From contig JAPPMA010000086.1 in the NCBI GenBank assembly GCA_028819295.1, forward strand, positions 25,380 to 67,518: 42,139 nucleotides of DNA, in the 5' to 3' direction. How positions within the stretch are numbered: the first letter of the stretch is position 1; every line of letters begins with the position of its first letter. The position numbers and the translations under genes were made by a program. Source of the stretch: a bacterium. GTDB lineage: Bacteria; Actinomycetota; Acidimicrobiia; Acidimicrobiales; Bin134. Below the pieces are notes generated by a model. It was not told the DNA's origin and did not search any database. It worked only from the letters and a program-made list of their open reading frames with translations. Shown piece after piece: positions 31,045-39,526 of the stretch.

Positions 31045-32221
31045 CGTCCGCAGCCTGGTCCAATATCTCGCCCAACATCTCGTCCACGATTTCCAGGGGG
31101 TGGAGCACGGTCACTCCGGCGTTGGCCAGGTGGATGGTGCAACCGGGGTTGGCGCTGGCCACGATATCGGCGCCGGAACGCCCGATGGCCTCCAGCTTGC
31201 GCTCTCGAATCGACGCCGCCAACTCCGGCTGCATGGCGGCGTAGGCCCCTCCCGCTCCGCAGCACAGACCGTCGTCGTCCAAGGCCACCGCAGTGGCATA
31301 GCGGGCCAACACCTCGGCTACCGACTGGTGGGCTCGCTGAACATGGCGCAGGTGGCAGGGGTCGTGGACTGCGACGGTTGCCTCCTGATCCTGCTCCCCC
31401 GCTGGTGGCAGCATGTCGAGGCGCGTGGCCAGCCACTCGTGTACGTCCATCACCCGCTCGCTGAACTCTTCAGCCTCAGCGGTGCCAACCAACATGCCGT
31501 ATTCCTTGAGAACAGCCCCGCAACCGGACGAGTCCACCAGAATCGGGGCCGAGCCGGCCAACGCCCCCATTGTGCGGGCAGCCAGGGCACGGGCATGGTC
31601 CTCCAATCCAGCGTGCAGAGACAGGGCGCCGCAGCACGCGGCACCCGAGCCAGGAAGCGCCACCCCAACTCCGGCCGACTCCACCACCCGTTTCACCGCG
31701 GCATGGGTCGACCGCTGCCAGGCATCCATCACGCATCCGGTGAACAGCCACACGTCGTCGCCCGATGCCCGAAGCCGATCTTGCCTGAGTGGAATCTTGG
31801 GCAGCCCCAGCCGCTTCGACGGGACCAGCCGTAGCCGCTGGACCACGGCCAGCACCCGAGACAGCAGATTCAACAACCGGCGATAGCCGAGAACCCGAAA
31901 CCCCCATCGTCGCCAATCGATACGCCGCTCGCGGGCCAAGGCCGCCTGGGTTGCCTCCATCATCGAGCCGAACGGCACTCCAGATGGACAGGCCGGCTCG
32001 CACCCCCGGCACTGCACGCAGGAGTCCATCGAAGACAGGAAGGCCTGATCGATGGCCGCGCCCTGATCCTGTATCTGGCGCATGGCGCTGATGCGACCGC
32101 GGGGCGAGGCCCACTCTTCGCCGGTCACCCGAAACGTCGGGCAGTGGGGCAAACACAGCCCACAGGCCACACAGGAAGCCAACTCTTCGGGATCGATGCC
32201 CAGAGAGGCCTTCGCGTTCAT
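31034..32221 (-). CDS. glcF: Glycolate oxidase iron-sulfur subunit GlcF
   Basis: 395 residues from ATG 32221, overlapping the glcE stop (ATGA). Two [4Fe-4S] motifs are present: C17-x2-C20-x2-C23-x3-C27-P and C68-x2-C71-x2-C74-x3-C78-P. Two CCG domains follow (GSGAACCGALSLHAG and GLCCGAGGAYA), typical of GlcF and related heterodisulfide-reductase-like proteins. It passes electrons from glycolate oxidised by GlcD/E to the respiratory chain. Order glcD, glcE, glcF is conserved. Confidence 0.94.
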   Translation of the reverse strand: MNAKASLGIDPEELASCVACGLCLPHCPTFRVTGEEWASPRGRISAMRQIQDQGAAIDQAFLSSMDSCVQCRGCEPACPSGVPFGSMMEATQAALARERRIDWRRWGFRVLGYRRLLNLLSRVLAVVQRLRLVPSKRLGLPKIPLRQDRLRASGDDVWLFTGCVMDAWQRSTHAAVKRVVESAGVGVALPGSGAACCGALSLHAGLEDHARALAARTMGALAGSAPILVDSSGCGAVLKEYGMLVGTAEAEEFSERVMDVHEWLATRLDMLPPAGEQDQEATVAVHDPCHLRHVQRAHQSVAEVLARYATAVALDDDGLCCGAGGAYAAMQPELAASIRERKLEAIGRSGADIVASANPGCTIHLANAGVTVLHPLEIVDEMLGEILDQAADDDR

Positions 32222-33129
32222 ATCGCCGCCAACGGGTCGCGACCCGGATTGAGGCGACCGCGGGGGTCGAATTGCCATTTCAGCCGCTGGTGCAGCGCAA
32301 CCACCGCTGGATCGGGATCGGGAAGTGGGCCATGCTCCGACACATAGGCCACTCCGGTGCCGACTTGCACTAGGTAGCGGCCCGGGAATCTCTCAGATTC
32401 CAAGGCCGTTGCGGGCACTCGATAGGCAGGCAGCGGCGGTGGGCCGTCGGTCGAGTCGCACCCCAGCAACCGGGCCTGTTCGGCCTCAGATTCGATGTCC
32501 GACTCGTGGCCTTCCAGATGGACCCACGATGTCTGGCCGTCCCACAGGATGGACGACGGCCAGTACAGCTTCCGACGCAGCTCCGCGGGGTCGCACTGCC
32601 CAGCCATCCAAAGCTGCGCGGCCGGACGGGGCCATGTGCGCAGAATCACTTCCCCCACCAACCCCAGGGTTCCCAGCGATCCCACCAGCAGCCGGCACAG
32701 GTCGAATCCCGACACGTTTTTCACCGTCGGACCTCCCGCTTTGACCAGTCGACCGTCATCAGCCACATACACAGCTTCCAGCAGGGCATCGCGGAGCCGC
32801 CCCCGGCCCAGGGCGTGAACATCGTCTCGGCCCACGGCCAGCACGCCGCCGACGGTGGCCCCTGGTACTAGCGGCAGATTGGCCTGCTGGCCAGCCTCGG
32901 CCAAAGCGGCATCGAGCTCTTCCACCGGCGTTCCGGCCCCCACGCGGATTGTCATGTCTGCGGGATCGAATTCCCGAATCCCAGCTGGGGCCCGAACCAA
33001 GCGGGTTTCTTCGAGACAATGCCCCCCCAAGTCCCAATGAGTACGCCCCCCCACCACTGCTACCGGACTGTCCGACCCGACTTCAGCGGCGAACGACTCC
33101 AGCGCCGCTCTGGTCTTCCCGCCGATCAC
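32218..33129 (-). CDS. glcE: Glycolate oxidase FAD-binding subunit GlcE
   Basis: 303 residues from GTG 33129, directly abutting the glcD stop (TAA then GTG). FAD-binding (PCMH-type) domain features: VAVVGGRTHWDLG, MTIRVGAGTPVEELDAALAEAGQ, LPLVPGATVGGVLAVG, and GGPTVKNVSGFDLCRLLVGSLGTLGLVGEVILRTWPRP. The C-terminus WQFDPRGRLNPGRD is typical of GlcE. Shorter than full GlcD but normal for GlcE. It forms a complex with GlcD and GlcF. Confidence 0.93.
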   Translation of the reverse strand: MIGGKTRAALESFAAEVGSDSPVAVVGGRTHWDLGGHCLEETRLVRAPAGIREFDPADMTIRVGAGTPVEELDAALAEAGQQANLPLVPGATVGGVLAVGRDDVHALGRGRLRDALLEAVYVADDGRLVKAGGPTVKNVSGFDLCRLLVGSLGTLGLVGEVILRTWPRPAAQLWMAGQCDPAELRRKLYWPSSILWDGQTSWVHLEGHESDIESEAEQARLLGCDSTDGPPPLPAYRVPATALESERFPGRYLVQVGTGVAYVSEHGPLPDPDPAVVALHQRLKWQFDPRGRLNPGRDPLAAI

Positions 33130-34581
33130 TTACCCCCAGACCCCTTCGGGAATCTTGCCGAGCGTGTTCACGTCGGCGCAGCTCGCTCCGGTGGGCAGCA
33201 CTTTGCCGGGATTGGCCATCTCATCGGGGTCGAACGCCCGCCGCAGCCGGGCCTGGGCATCCAGATCGGCCTCGCTGAACATCAGCGGCATGAAGTCGCG
33301 CTTTTCGATGCCGATGCCGTGCTCGCCCGACAGCACCCCGCCCACCGCCAACGAGGCTTCGATGATGGCCGACCCGGCAGCGTGCACTCGCTCCAAAGTC
33401 CCCGGCTCCCGGCGGTCGTACAGCAACAGCGGATGGAGATTGCCGTCGCCGGCGTGGAACACGTTCATCACCTGCAAGTCGTGCTCTTCGACGATCTCGT
33501 AAACCCGGCTCATCACCTCGGCCAGACGAGTTCGAGGCACCACCGTGTCGTGCAGGTAGTAGTTGGGCTTGATCTGGGCAATGGCCCCGAATGCGCTCTT
33601 GCGACCCTTCCAAATCAGAGCCCGCTCATGGTCGTCAGCCGCCCGGCGGACGCGCCCACCTCGTTCCAAGGCCAACTCGGCCACCCGATCGGCCTCGGCC
33701 GCCACCCCGCCAGGAAGGCCGTCCACCTCCACAATCACCACTGCGGCCGCATCGAGGGGGAAACCGGCCCCAACGAAATTCTCAACTGCCCAAATGATGT
33801 TCTTGTCCATCATCTCGATGGCCGCGGGCACAATGCCGTCGGCTATCACCGCGCTCACGGTCTGAGCCGCCTCGTCAACCGAGTCGAAGGCCAACAGCAG
33901 GGTCTGCACCGCAGGAGGGTTAGGGGTGAGGCGAACCGCGATGGCGGTCGTGATCCCGAGCATTCCCTCCGAACCCACGTACGCGCCCCGCAGGTCCAGC
34001 CCAGGGGCACAGCCGTCGGGATCGCCCAATACCACGGCCTCGCCCGACATGAGCACCACCTCAACTGCAAGCACGTGGGCGCTGGTCACCCCGAGGGCCA
34101 GGCAGTGGGGGCCGCCCGCGTTGGTGCCGACATTGCCCCCGAGAGAGCACACTTGCTGGCTGGAGGGGTCGGGAGCAAAATGAAGGCCGTAGGGGGCGAG
34201 GGCCCGGCTGAGGTCCAGGTTGATCATGCCTGGCTGCACCCAGGCCACCGCTTGATCGGCATCAACCGACAAGAGCCGGTTCATCTTGGTGGTGACCACC
34301 ACCACCGGCTCCTCTAGGGGCACTGCTCCACCGGCCAACCCGGTCCCGGCCCCCCGGGGTACCACCGCGCGGCCGTGGCGCCGAGCCGCGTCCACACAGC
34401 CCTGCACTTCCTCAGTGCTGATCGGGAAGCACACCGGCCCGGCCTGGCCCCCCTCGAAAATCGAGGCGTCCCGACCCATGATCGAGCGCTCCAAGGGGGC
34501 TACCCTCACCCGGTCGGGGGGCAGTACCCGCCGCAGATCACGCAGCAAGGAGTCCCTTCTGCTGGCCTTGAGCAACTTCAT
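33130..34581 (-). CDS. glcD: Glycolate oxidase subunit GlcD (FAD-linked oxidase)
   Basis: 483 residues. FAD domain: VVPRGAGTGLAGGAVPLEEPVVV, QPGMINLDLSRALAPYGLHFAPDPSS, CSLGGNVGTNAGGPHCL, AYVGSEGMLGI. C-terminal FAD-oxidase domain: NVFHAGDGNLHPLLLYD, GGVLSGEHGIGIEKRDFM, FDPDEMANPGKVLP. The start is ATG 34581, but a GGAGG abuts it directly; the TTG at 34575 has the usual 6-base spacing and is an equally good start. The protein family may also oxidise D-lactate; the adjacent glcE and glcF favour glycolate. Only 34 bp separate it from the divergent ClC gene. Confidence 0.94.
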   Translation of the reverse strand: MKLLKASRRDSLLRDLRRVLPPDRVRVAPLERSIMGRDASIFEGGQAGPVCFPISTEEVQGCVDAARRHGRAVVPRGAGTGLAGGAVPLEEPVVVVTTKMNRLLSVDADQAVAWVQPGMINLDLSRALAPYGLHFAPDPSSQQVCSLGGNVGTNAGGPHCLALGVTSAHVLAVEVVLMSGEAVVLGDPDGCAPGLDLRGAYVGSEGMLGITTAIAVRLTPNPPAVQTLLLAFDSVDEAAQTVSAVIADGIVPAAIEMMDKNIIWAVENFVGAGFPLDAAAVVIVEVDGLPGGVAAEADRVAELALERGGRVRRAADDHERALIWKGRKSAFGAIAQIKPNYYLHDTVVPRTRLAEVMSRVYEIVEEHDLQVMNVFHAGDGNLHPLLLYDRREPGTLERVHAAGSAIIEASLAVGGVLSGEHGIGIEKRDFMPLMFSEADLDAQARLRRAFDPDEMANPGKVLPTGASCADVNTLGKIPEGVWG

Positions 34582-34615
34582 CCTCCAGTAGAATACCGGC
34601 AGTGAGTCAGACAGG

Positions 34616-36328
34616 ATGCAAGCACTCCAAGCACTTCTAGGGGGAAGGATCGCAAGGTCGGGCGTGGAGCTGCTCGCCTCCTTCCGGCCGCGACGAGCCT
34701 TCCCCGCCATGATGGTGCTGTCCATCGTTACCGGTGCTCTAGTCGGGCTGCTGGTGGCCGGCTTCGAGCAGCTCACCGTGGAAGTGCTGCTGGAGCGCCT
34801 TTTGGAAGGCCCGCTTTGGTGGCAGGCCGCGGCCCCCGCCGTCGGCTTGTTCGCCGCTGTGATCATTCTGCGCTATCTGGGGCGCGGCACTACGCCCTCG
34901 ACATCCGACGAATATGTGCGAGCCTTCCACGAGCGCCACCCCCGGCTGCCCCTCTCCCAGCTCCCGGCCAAGCTGCTGGCCGGTGTGGCCACCATCGGAC
35001 TCGGCGGCTCGATGGGGCTGGAGGGGCCCTCGGTGTACGCCGGCGCCACCGTCGGGCACAGCACCCAAGGACTGTTCGCCCGGTGGCTGCGCCGAGAGGA
35101 GACCAAGATGCTGCTCACCGCCGGGGCCGCGGCCGGCATTGCCGCCGTGTTCAAGACCCCGGCCACCGGGGTGATCTTCGCCTTGGAGGCCCCCTACCGC
35201 GACGATGTGGCCCGCCGGGCGCTGCTGCCCGCCCTGCTGGCCTCGGCATCGGGGTATCTGGTGTACGTGGCCGTGCTGGGCACCGACCCGGTTATCGACC
35301 TGGGCAGCCACGACAGCGACCTCAGCATCATCCATCTGGGCGGGGGCGCGCTGCTCGGCTTGGTGGCCGGCTTGGGCGGCCGGGGATTTGCCTGGCTTGT
35401 GCGGCAGGCCAAGGGATTGGAGCAGCAGTTCCCCATCGGCGTCAGAATCCTGGTCGGCGGGGCGGTGCTGGCCGGGCTGGTGGTGGCCTCCGAAGCTGTG
35501 TTCGACCAGCCATTGAGCCTGGGCCCCGGGGTGGAGGCCACCGAATGGCTGCGCGACGACGACCACACGCTCTTGCTCATCGGCAGCCTGCTGGCCTTCC
35601 GGGTTATTGCCACGCTCACCACCGTGGGGGCCGGGGGCACCGGCGGGCTGTTCATTCCCCTGGCCGTCCAAGGGGTGATCGTGGGCAGTTTCGTCGGCCA
35701 GGCTCTGGGAACAGCCGACATCGGGCTGTACCGCACCCTCGGCCTCGCCGCCTTTCTGGGGGCCGGATACCGGGCGCCCATCACCGCGGTCATGTTTGTG
35801 GCCGAGAGCACCGGCACCTCAGCGTTCGTGGTCCCCGCGCTCATTGCCGCCGCGGTCTCGCAGCTTGTGGCCGGCACCAGCTCGGTGGCCTCTTATCAGC
35901 TGGACAAGCGGGAGGGGCTGATCGAGCGCCGGCTCGCCCTGCCGCTCACCTCCGCGCTCACCACCGACACCCTCACCGTGCCCCCCGACGCCACAGTGAG
36001 CGAGCTGGTACACATCCACCTCTTGGGCCGACGCGAGCGAGAGGTGCCGGTGGTGGACGGCGGGGCCTACCTCGGGATGTGCGGCTTGGAGCAGATGAGC
36101 GAGTTGGAGCGCGACGCGTGGAACGAAACGCTGGTCGCCGACATCGCCCGACGCGATCTGCCCACGGCCCGTCCATCGTGGACGCTGCGCGACGCGGTGG
36201 CCCAGATGGATGCCAACGACACCGACCAGCTTCCGGTGACCGACGACGACGGCACGTTCATCGGGCTGGTGCGGGCCGACGACATCCTCCGGTTGGACGA
36301 GATTCTCGATGAGACCGAAGGGGTGTGA
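34616..36328 (+). CDS. ClC chloride channel/antiporter with C-terminal CBS domains
   Basis: 570 residues. The membrane part covers about residues 30-425 with some ten or more hydrophobic helices. Motifs are GSMGLEGPSVYAG (in place of the common GREGP; the gating Glu is kept, the Arg is Leu), GGLFIP and GAGYRAPITAVMFVAE. The N-terminal GSGIPE motif is not recognisable; GTTPSTSDEYV sits in its place. A pair of CBS domains (about 445-565) may sense nucleotides. Ion selectivity and whether it is a channel or H+ exchanger cannot be told. It ends 21 bp before a convergent small gene. Confidence 0.9.
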   Translation: MQALQALLGGRIARSGVELLASFRPRRAFPAMMVLSIVTGALVGLLVAGFEQLTVEVLLERLLEGPLWWQAAAPAVGLFAAVIILRYLGRGTTPSTSDEYVRAFHERHPRLPLSQLPAKLLAGVATIGLGGSMGLEGPSVYAGATVGHSTQGLFARWLRREETKMLLTAGAAAGIAAVFKTPATGVIFALEAPYRDDVARRALLPALLASASGYLVYVAVLGTDPVIDLGSHDSDLSIIHLGGGALLGLVAGLGGRGFAWLVRQAKGLEQQFPIGVRILVGGAVLAGLVVASEAVFDQPLSLGPGVEATEWLRDDDHTLLLIGSLLAFRVIATLTTVGAGGTGGLFIPLAVQGVIVGSFVGQALGTADIGLYRTLGLAAFLGAGYRAPITAVMFVAESTGTSAFVVPALIAAAVSQLVAGTSSVASYQLDKREGLIERRLALPLTSALTTDTLTVPPDATVSELVHIHLLGRREREVPVVDGGAYLGMCGLEQMSELERDAWNETLVADIARRDLPTARPSWTLRDAVAQMDANDTDQLPVTDDDGTFIGLVRADDILRLDEILDETEGV

Positions 36329-36349
36329 CCGGTACCAGGCCAGACAGGC

Positions 36350-36568
36350 TCAATTGGGAAACAGCTCGTCTGCTCCGTTAGCGCCCGGGGTGTCCCGGTA
36401 CTCGCACCAAGGCTTGGCGCCCACCTTGACCAGGCGGCACTCCTCCCCGGGAATTGCCCCACACTCCACGCAAGGATCTTCGTTCTCCTTGAACATAACG
36501 TCGAAGTCGTCGCTAGTGTGCTTCAGCGCGCGGGCTTCTTCGTAACGACGGTGGCGTCCCTTTTTCAT
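36350..36568 (-). CDS. Small Cys-rich hypothetical protein
   Basis: 72 residues from ATG 36568, with GGAG upstream; an in-frame ATG at 36607 is possible. A basic N-terminus (MKKGRHRRYEEARALK) leads to CVECGAIPGEECRLVKVGAKPWC, a CxxC...C...C arrangement compatible with a small zinc site. No family was recognised. Confidence 0.6.
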   Translation of the reverse strand: MKKGRHRRYEEARALKHTSDDFDVMFKENEDPCVECGAIPGEECRLVKVGAKPWCEYRDTPGANGADELFPN

Positions 36569-36751
36569 GGGCGGCTCCGCAATATCGAGCCGGCAGCTTT
36601 TTGGCACCGGCAGTAGAGGGTATTTCGCCCCCCTAAGCTTTCATACGGGCCAGTCTAACCACTCTGCTCCAGGTCTTTGCACACTGCCAGCATGAACTGG
36701 TGGAATGCAGGCTCAGATGTCGGAACTGGAGCGGCAGGAGCAACAAGCGCC

Positions 36752-37255
36752 TCAGGCGTCGAGGACTCTGTGGCGAGCTTCCTCGGCGCTGACCAGCGGC
36801 TGCTCGGTGGACCACGGGAAGTTGATCCACTGGTCGGTGCGCTTCCACACGTAGTCGCATTTAACCAGGGAATGGGACTTCTCGTAGAGCACCGCCGAGC
36901 GCACGTCGCCCACTCGCTCAACACAGAAGTCGTACACCATTTTGAGGGTGTGGCCGGTGTCGGCCACATCGTCGGCGATGAGGATCTTGGAGTTGCGGTG
37001 GTCCACTAGATCGACGGCGGGAGGGAGCATCACCGGCACGGGAAGGCGCTCGTCCACCCCGGTGTAGTACTCGCAGTTCATCACGTAGATGTTCTTGATC
37101 GACAGGGCATAGCCCAGCGACCCCGCGCAGAACAGGCCCCCTCGGGCGATGGACAAGATCATCTCGGGCCGGTAGCCGTCGTCGGCTACCAGCGCGGCCA
37201 GCTCCCGCACCGCGCGGCCATAGGAGGCCCAGTCCAGCCACTCTCGTTCTGCCAT
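36752..37255 (-). CDS. Phosphoribosyltransferase (xanthine/hypoxanthine type)
   Basis: 167 residues from ATG 37255; an in-frame GTG at 37267 is an alternative. The PRPP-binding signature is ILIADDVADTGHTL; AALVADDGYRPEMILSIARGGL and YVMNCEYYTG are typical of Gpt/XPRT-like enzymes that salvage purine bases with PRPP. The exact base specificity is not clear. An 11-bp repeat of TATAGG-like elements lies upstream, between it and the RNase D gene. Confidence 0.86.
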   Translation of the reverse strand: MAEREWLDWASYGRAVRELAALVADDGYRPEMILSIARGGLFCAGSLGYALSIKNIYVMNCEYYTGVDERLPVPVMLPPAVDLVDHRNSKILIADDVADTGHTLKMVYDFCVERVGDVRSAVLYEKSHSLVKCDYVWKRTDQWINFPWSTEQPLVSAEEARHRVLDA

Positions 37256-37280
37256 CTCGCTCACCAACTTCCTGTATGCC

Positions 37281-37310
37281 CTATATGGTGCCTATATGGT
37301 GCCTATATGG
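37281..37310. repeat. 11-bp tandem repeat, 2.7 copies, upstream of the phosphoribosyltransferase
   Basis: ctatatggtgc at 37281 and 37292, then ctatatgg at 37303. On the minus strand this gives three TATAGG hexamers 11 bases apart before the phosphoribosyltransferase, which could act as -10-like elements. A promoter role is inferred. Confidence 0.85.
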
Positions 37311-37363
37311 AGTGCTCTTCCCGGCCCGGCCACTAGCGTTCTGTCGCCGCGTCCGCCAGCCTT

Positions 37364-38575
37364 CTATATCGGTCGCCCGGAGCGCTCTTCGAGGATGAGC
37401 TTGCCCAAGCTGTCGAAGGCTATCGCCGCGGTTCCGTCCAATAGCTGTCGAACGGGCGCTGCGACGATATCGGCTCGCCACCCTCTGAGGGCCCGGCAGG
37501 TTGGGTCGCCCTGGAGCAGAGCCTCGATATCGCTGCGGGTGGCCACCAGCGTGGGGTCGAGATCGGCCTCCGCGGCGTGCTGGGCCGCCCACGAGGTGAT
37601 GAGATTGACCGCCGGTTTGAGCGACTGATCCAGATTGGGCACCGTCTCGCGGGGCGCGATCTCGAGGTCTGCGTCTCGTATCTGGTCGAGGAAATCCAGC
37701 AGTTCTCTGTCCGCCCCCTTGCGGAGGTTGCGCGGTTCCACGCCGCGGATGTCCCGGAGCTGGCTGAGTGTTCTCGGCATGCGCTGGGCGACCACCGCTA
37801 CTCCCAAGTCCGACAGAACGTGGCGAACGGGTTTGTTGGCGCGGGCGGCGTACTCCTCCCGCCATTTGGCCACCTCCTGGGCCATGGCCCGGGGCCGTCC
37901 CTCCATGCGTCGGACCTCTTTGATCCGGCGCCACGCGTTCTTCGCATTCCGCCCCTCCTCTGCCCGGTCCAGCAAGATAGCGCACTCCTCTTCGGCCCAT
38001 TCCATCCGCCCCCGAGCCCGTAGCTCCTGGTGCAGCAGGTCGCTGATCTCCAGCAAGCGCTCCACGTCGGCCGCGGCATACACCAGCAGGGGCTGGGGCA
38101 GTGGTCGTTGGAACCAGTCGGAAAGCCGAGCCTCCTTGGGCAGGCCCACTCCCAGCAGGCGCTCATGGAGCGCGGCCAGCGATGGGGTGCGGTGTCCGAT
38201 GAACCCTGCTCCGATCTGGGTGTCGAAGAGGCGGCGGGGCAGTGTGCCACACTCCTGCTGGAGCACTTCCAAATCTTGTTCGGCGGCATGGAGCACAGCC
38301 AGGCCGTCGCCCTCAAGCAGCTCGGCCAGTGGGGCGATGGGCACTTCCAGCGGATCGATGATGGCCATCTGGTCCCGCCAGGCAATCTGAACCAGCGCCA
38401 CCCTGGGGAAGTAGGTGCGCTCACGGTGGAACTCGGTGTCGAGGGCGTAGGCGTCGGCGGCCGCGGCATCGGCCACCACCGCCGCCAGCTCGCGCCGAGA
38501 GGTGATCGGCTCGGGAGGGTCGGAACCGTGTCTCGATCGACTGTCGGCCCGGGGAGGGTCGGAACCGCGTCTCAA
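37364..38575 (-). CDS. rnd: Ribonuclease D
   Basis: 3'-5' exoribonuclease of the DEDD family with an HRDC-like C-terminus. 403 residues from TTG 38575, which overlaps the rhodanese stop (TTGA); no better start exists downstream before the conserved domain. DEDD residues: ALDTEFHRE (motif I), LHAAEQDLEVL (motif II), the YAAADVERLLEI motif III. HRDC-like region: RNLRKGADRELLDFL. The first 24 residues are made of an in-frame 39-bp duplication (RRGSDPPRADSRS, then RHGSDPPEP), so the true N-terminus may be short. Confidence 0.9.
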   Translation of the reverse strand: MRRGSDPPRADSRSRHGSDPPEPITSRRELAAVVADAAAADAYALDTEFHRERTYFPRVALVQIAWRDQMAIIDPLEVPIAPLAELLEGDGLAVLHAAEQDLEVLQQECGTLPRRLFDTQIGAGFIGHRTPSLAALHERLLGVGLPKEARLSDWFQRPLPQPLLVYAAADVERLLEISDLLHQELRARGRMEWAEEECAILLDRAEEGRNAKNAWRRIKEVRRMEGRPRAMAQEVAKWREEYAARANKPVRHVLSDLGVAVVAQRMPRTLSQLRDIRGVEPRNLRKGADRELLDFLDQIRDADLEIAPRETVPNLDQSLKPAVNLITSWAAQHAAEADLDPTLVATRSDIEALLQGDPTCRALRGWRADIVAAPVRQLLDGTAAIAFDSLGKLILEERSGRPI

Positions 38576-38590
38576 CCGACCGCCGGCCCG
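38513..38590. repeat. 39-bp tandem duplication of the RNase D start region
   Basis: Copies at 38513-38551 and 38552-38590 differ at five positions, all transitions. The upper copy holds the rhodanese stop and RNase D start; the lower copy repeats codons of the RNase D N-terminus in frame. Confidence 0.9.
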
Positions 38591-38892
38591 GAGTCGTAGG
38601 GGTAGCCGGCTTCCACCCACCCATTGGTCCCGCCGGCCACGTTGGTACACGCCCAGCCATGGGCGGTCAGATACTCAGCGGCCTTCAGGCTTCGCCCGCC
38701 CATGGCACAGATCATGTACAAGTGCTGATCGGGCAGCTCTCGGGCCCGTTCGGGGACGGTGGCCAGGGGAATGAGAACCGCGCCGGGCACGCGGGCCTCG
38801 GCGTACTCGTCGGGCTCGCGCACGTCGATGAGCGCGATGTCTTCCGACAGCAGCCCGGCCAGCTCCGCCACCCCGATCTCTGGGATTTCCAC
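38572..38892 (-). CDS. Rhodanese-like domain protein
   Basis: 106 residues from GTG 38892; a longer frame begins at GTG 38946, overlapping the mobA stop as TAGTG. The domain pattern is IALIDVREPDEYAEARVPGAVLIPLATVPERARELP, then the active-site loop with Cys in YMICAMGGRSLKAAEYLTAHGW, and AGGTNGWVEAGYP. It is a single-domain sulfurtransferase. The 5' end is duplicated once as a diverged 44-bp repeat. Co-transcribed between mobA and RNase D. Confidence 0.88.
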   Translation of the reverse strand: MEIPEIGVAELAGLLSEDIALIDVREPDEYAEARVPGAVLIPLATVPERARELPDQHLYMICAMGGRSLKAAEYLTAHGWACTNVAGGTNGWVEAGYPYDSGPAVG

Positions 38893-38941
38893 CCGGCTGA
38901 GGTTAGTGGGCCGAGGGGAATCTCTGGGATTTCCACCCGGC
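38876..38941. repeat. 44-bp duplication of the mobA-rhodanese junction
   Basis: atctctgggatttccacccggc occurs at 38876 and 38920. The flanks are also alike: the bases on the mobA side of each copy match (ccactaacc/ccactagcg...ggcc). Both copies include the rhodanese GTGGAAATCCC start. Confidence 0.85.
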
Positions 38942-38945
38942 ACCA

Positions 38946-39500
38946 CTAGCGGGCCGAAGGGAGGTCTTCGGGACCGTCGATGTCTGCCACTGCCGTCGGA
39001 GAAGCCGGCACGTCGACAACGGTCACCTCATCGAGCAGCGAGGCAACGGCGCGCTGGCCGGATTCGAACAGGCCCTTGGCCAGTGCGCCTGCACCAGAGT
39101 CGATGGCCAGGGGCAGATGGTGGCGGCGCTGGTCGGCGAAAACCGCAGCCGTGGGCGCCGCATCCGGCGATGCCCGGAAAACAGCCTGCACCAGCGCTGC
39201 CACATCTGCGGGGCTGATGGCGGGAAGGTCGCAGGGCAAGATCACCGTCACCGGATGACGAGCCTGGCCGAGTGCGGTGGCCACTGCCCCCAGCGGACCC
39301 TCCCCAGGCCACTGGTCGGCTACGTGCCGGGCATCGGCGGCGACCGCGGCCTCTTCCAGTCGAGGATCAGTGCCGCCAACGACAAGGCGCTGCGCGGCTT
39401 CGCACAGCGCGGCCAGAGCGCTGGCGATCAGCCATCGGCCCCCCACATCGATGAACGCCTTATCGGTGCCCATTCGCCGGCTCTGACCCCCGGCGAGCAC
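38946..39500 (-). CDS. mobA: Molybdenum cofactor guanylyltransferase MobA
   Basis: 184 residues. Signature LAGGQSRRMGTDKAF at the N-terminus, the acidic pair in LPCDLPAIS, and the distal HHLPLAID segment indicate a GTP-dependent transferase that adds GMP to molybdopterin; related NTP-transferases can share these features. The start is GTG 39500, only two codons before LAGG, unusually close; no ATG, GTG or TTG lies upstream in frame before the flavin-reductase-like gene's stop. It lies 26 bp after that gene. Confidence 0.85.
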   Translation of the reverse strand: MLAGGQSRRMGTDKAFIDVGGRWLIASALAALCEAAQRLVVGGTDPRLEEAAVAADARHVADQWPGEGPLGAVATALGQARHPVTVILPCDLPAISPADVAALVQAVFRASPDAAPTAAVFADQRRHHLPLAIDSGAGALAKGLFESGQRAVASLLDEVTVVDVPASPTAVADIDGPEDLPSAR

Positions 39501-39526
39501 GGCACCGGTGAATTGAGCGGAGATTT

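Noticed and set aside
38712..38936. 74-residue frame starting MEIPEIPLG
   Set aside because: It begins in the duplicated rhodanese start but runs out of frame through the rhodanese gene; no conserved features after the repeat.
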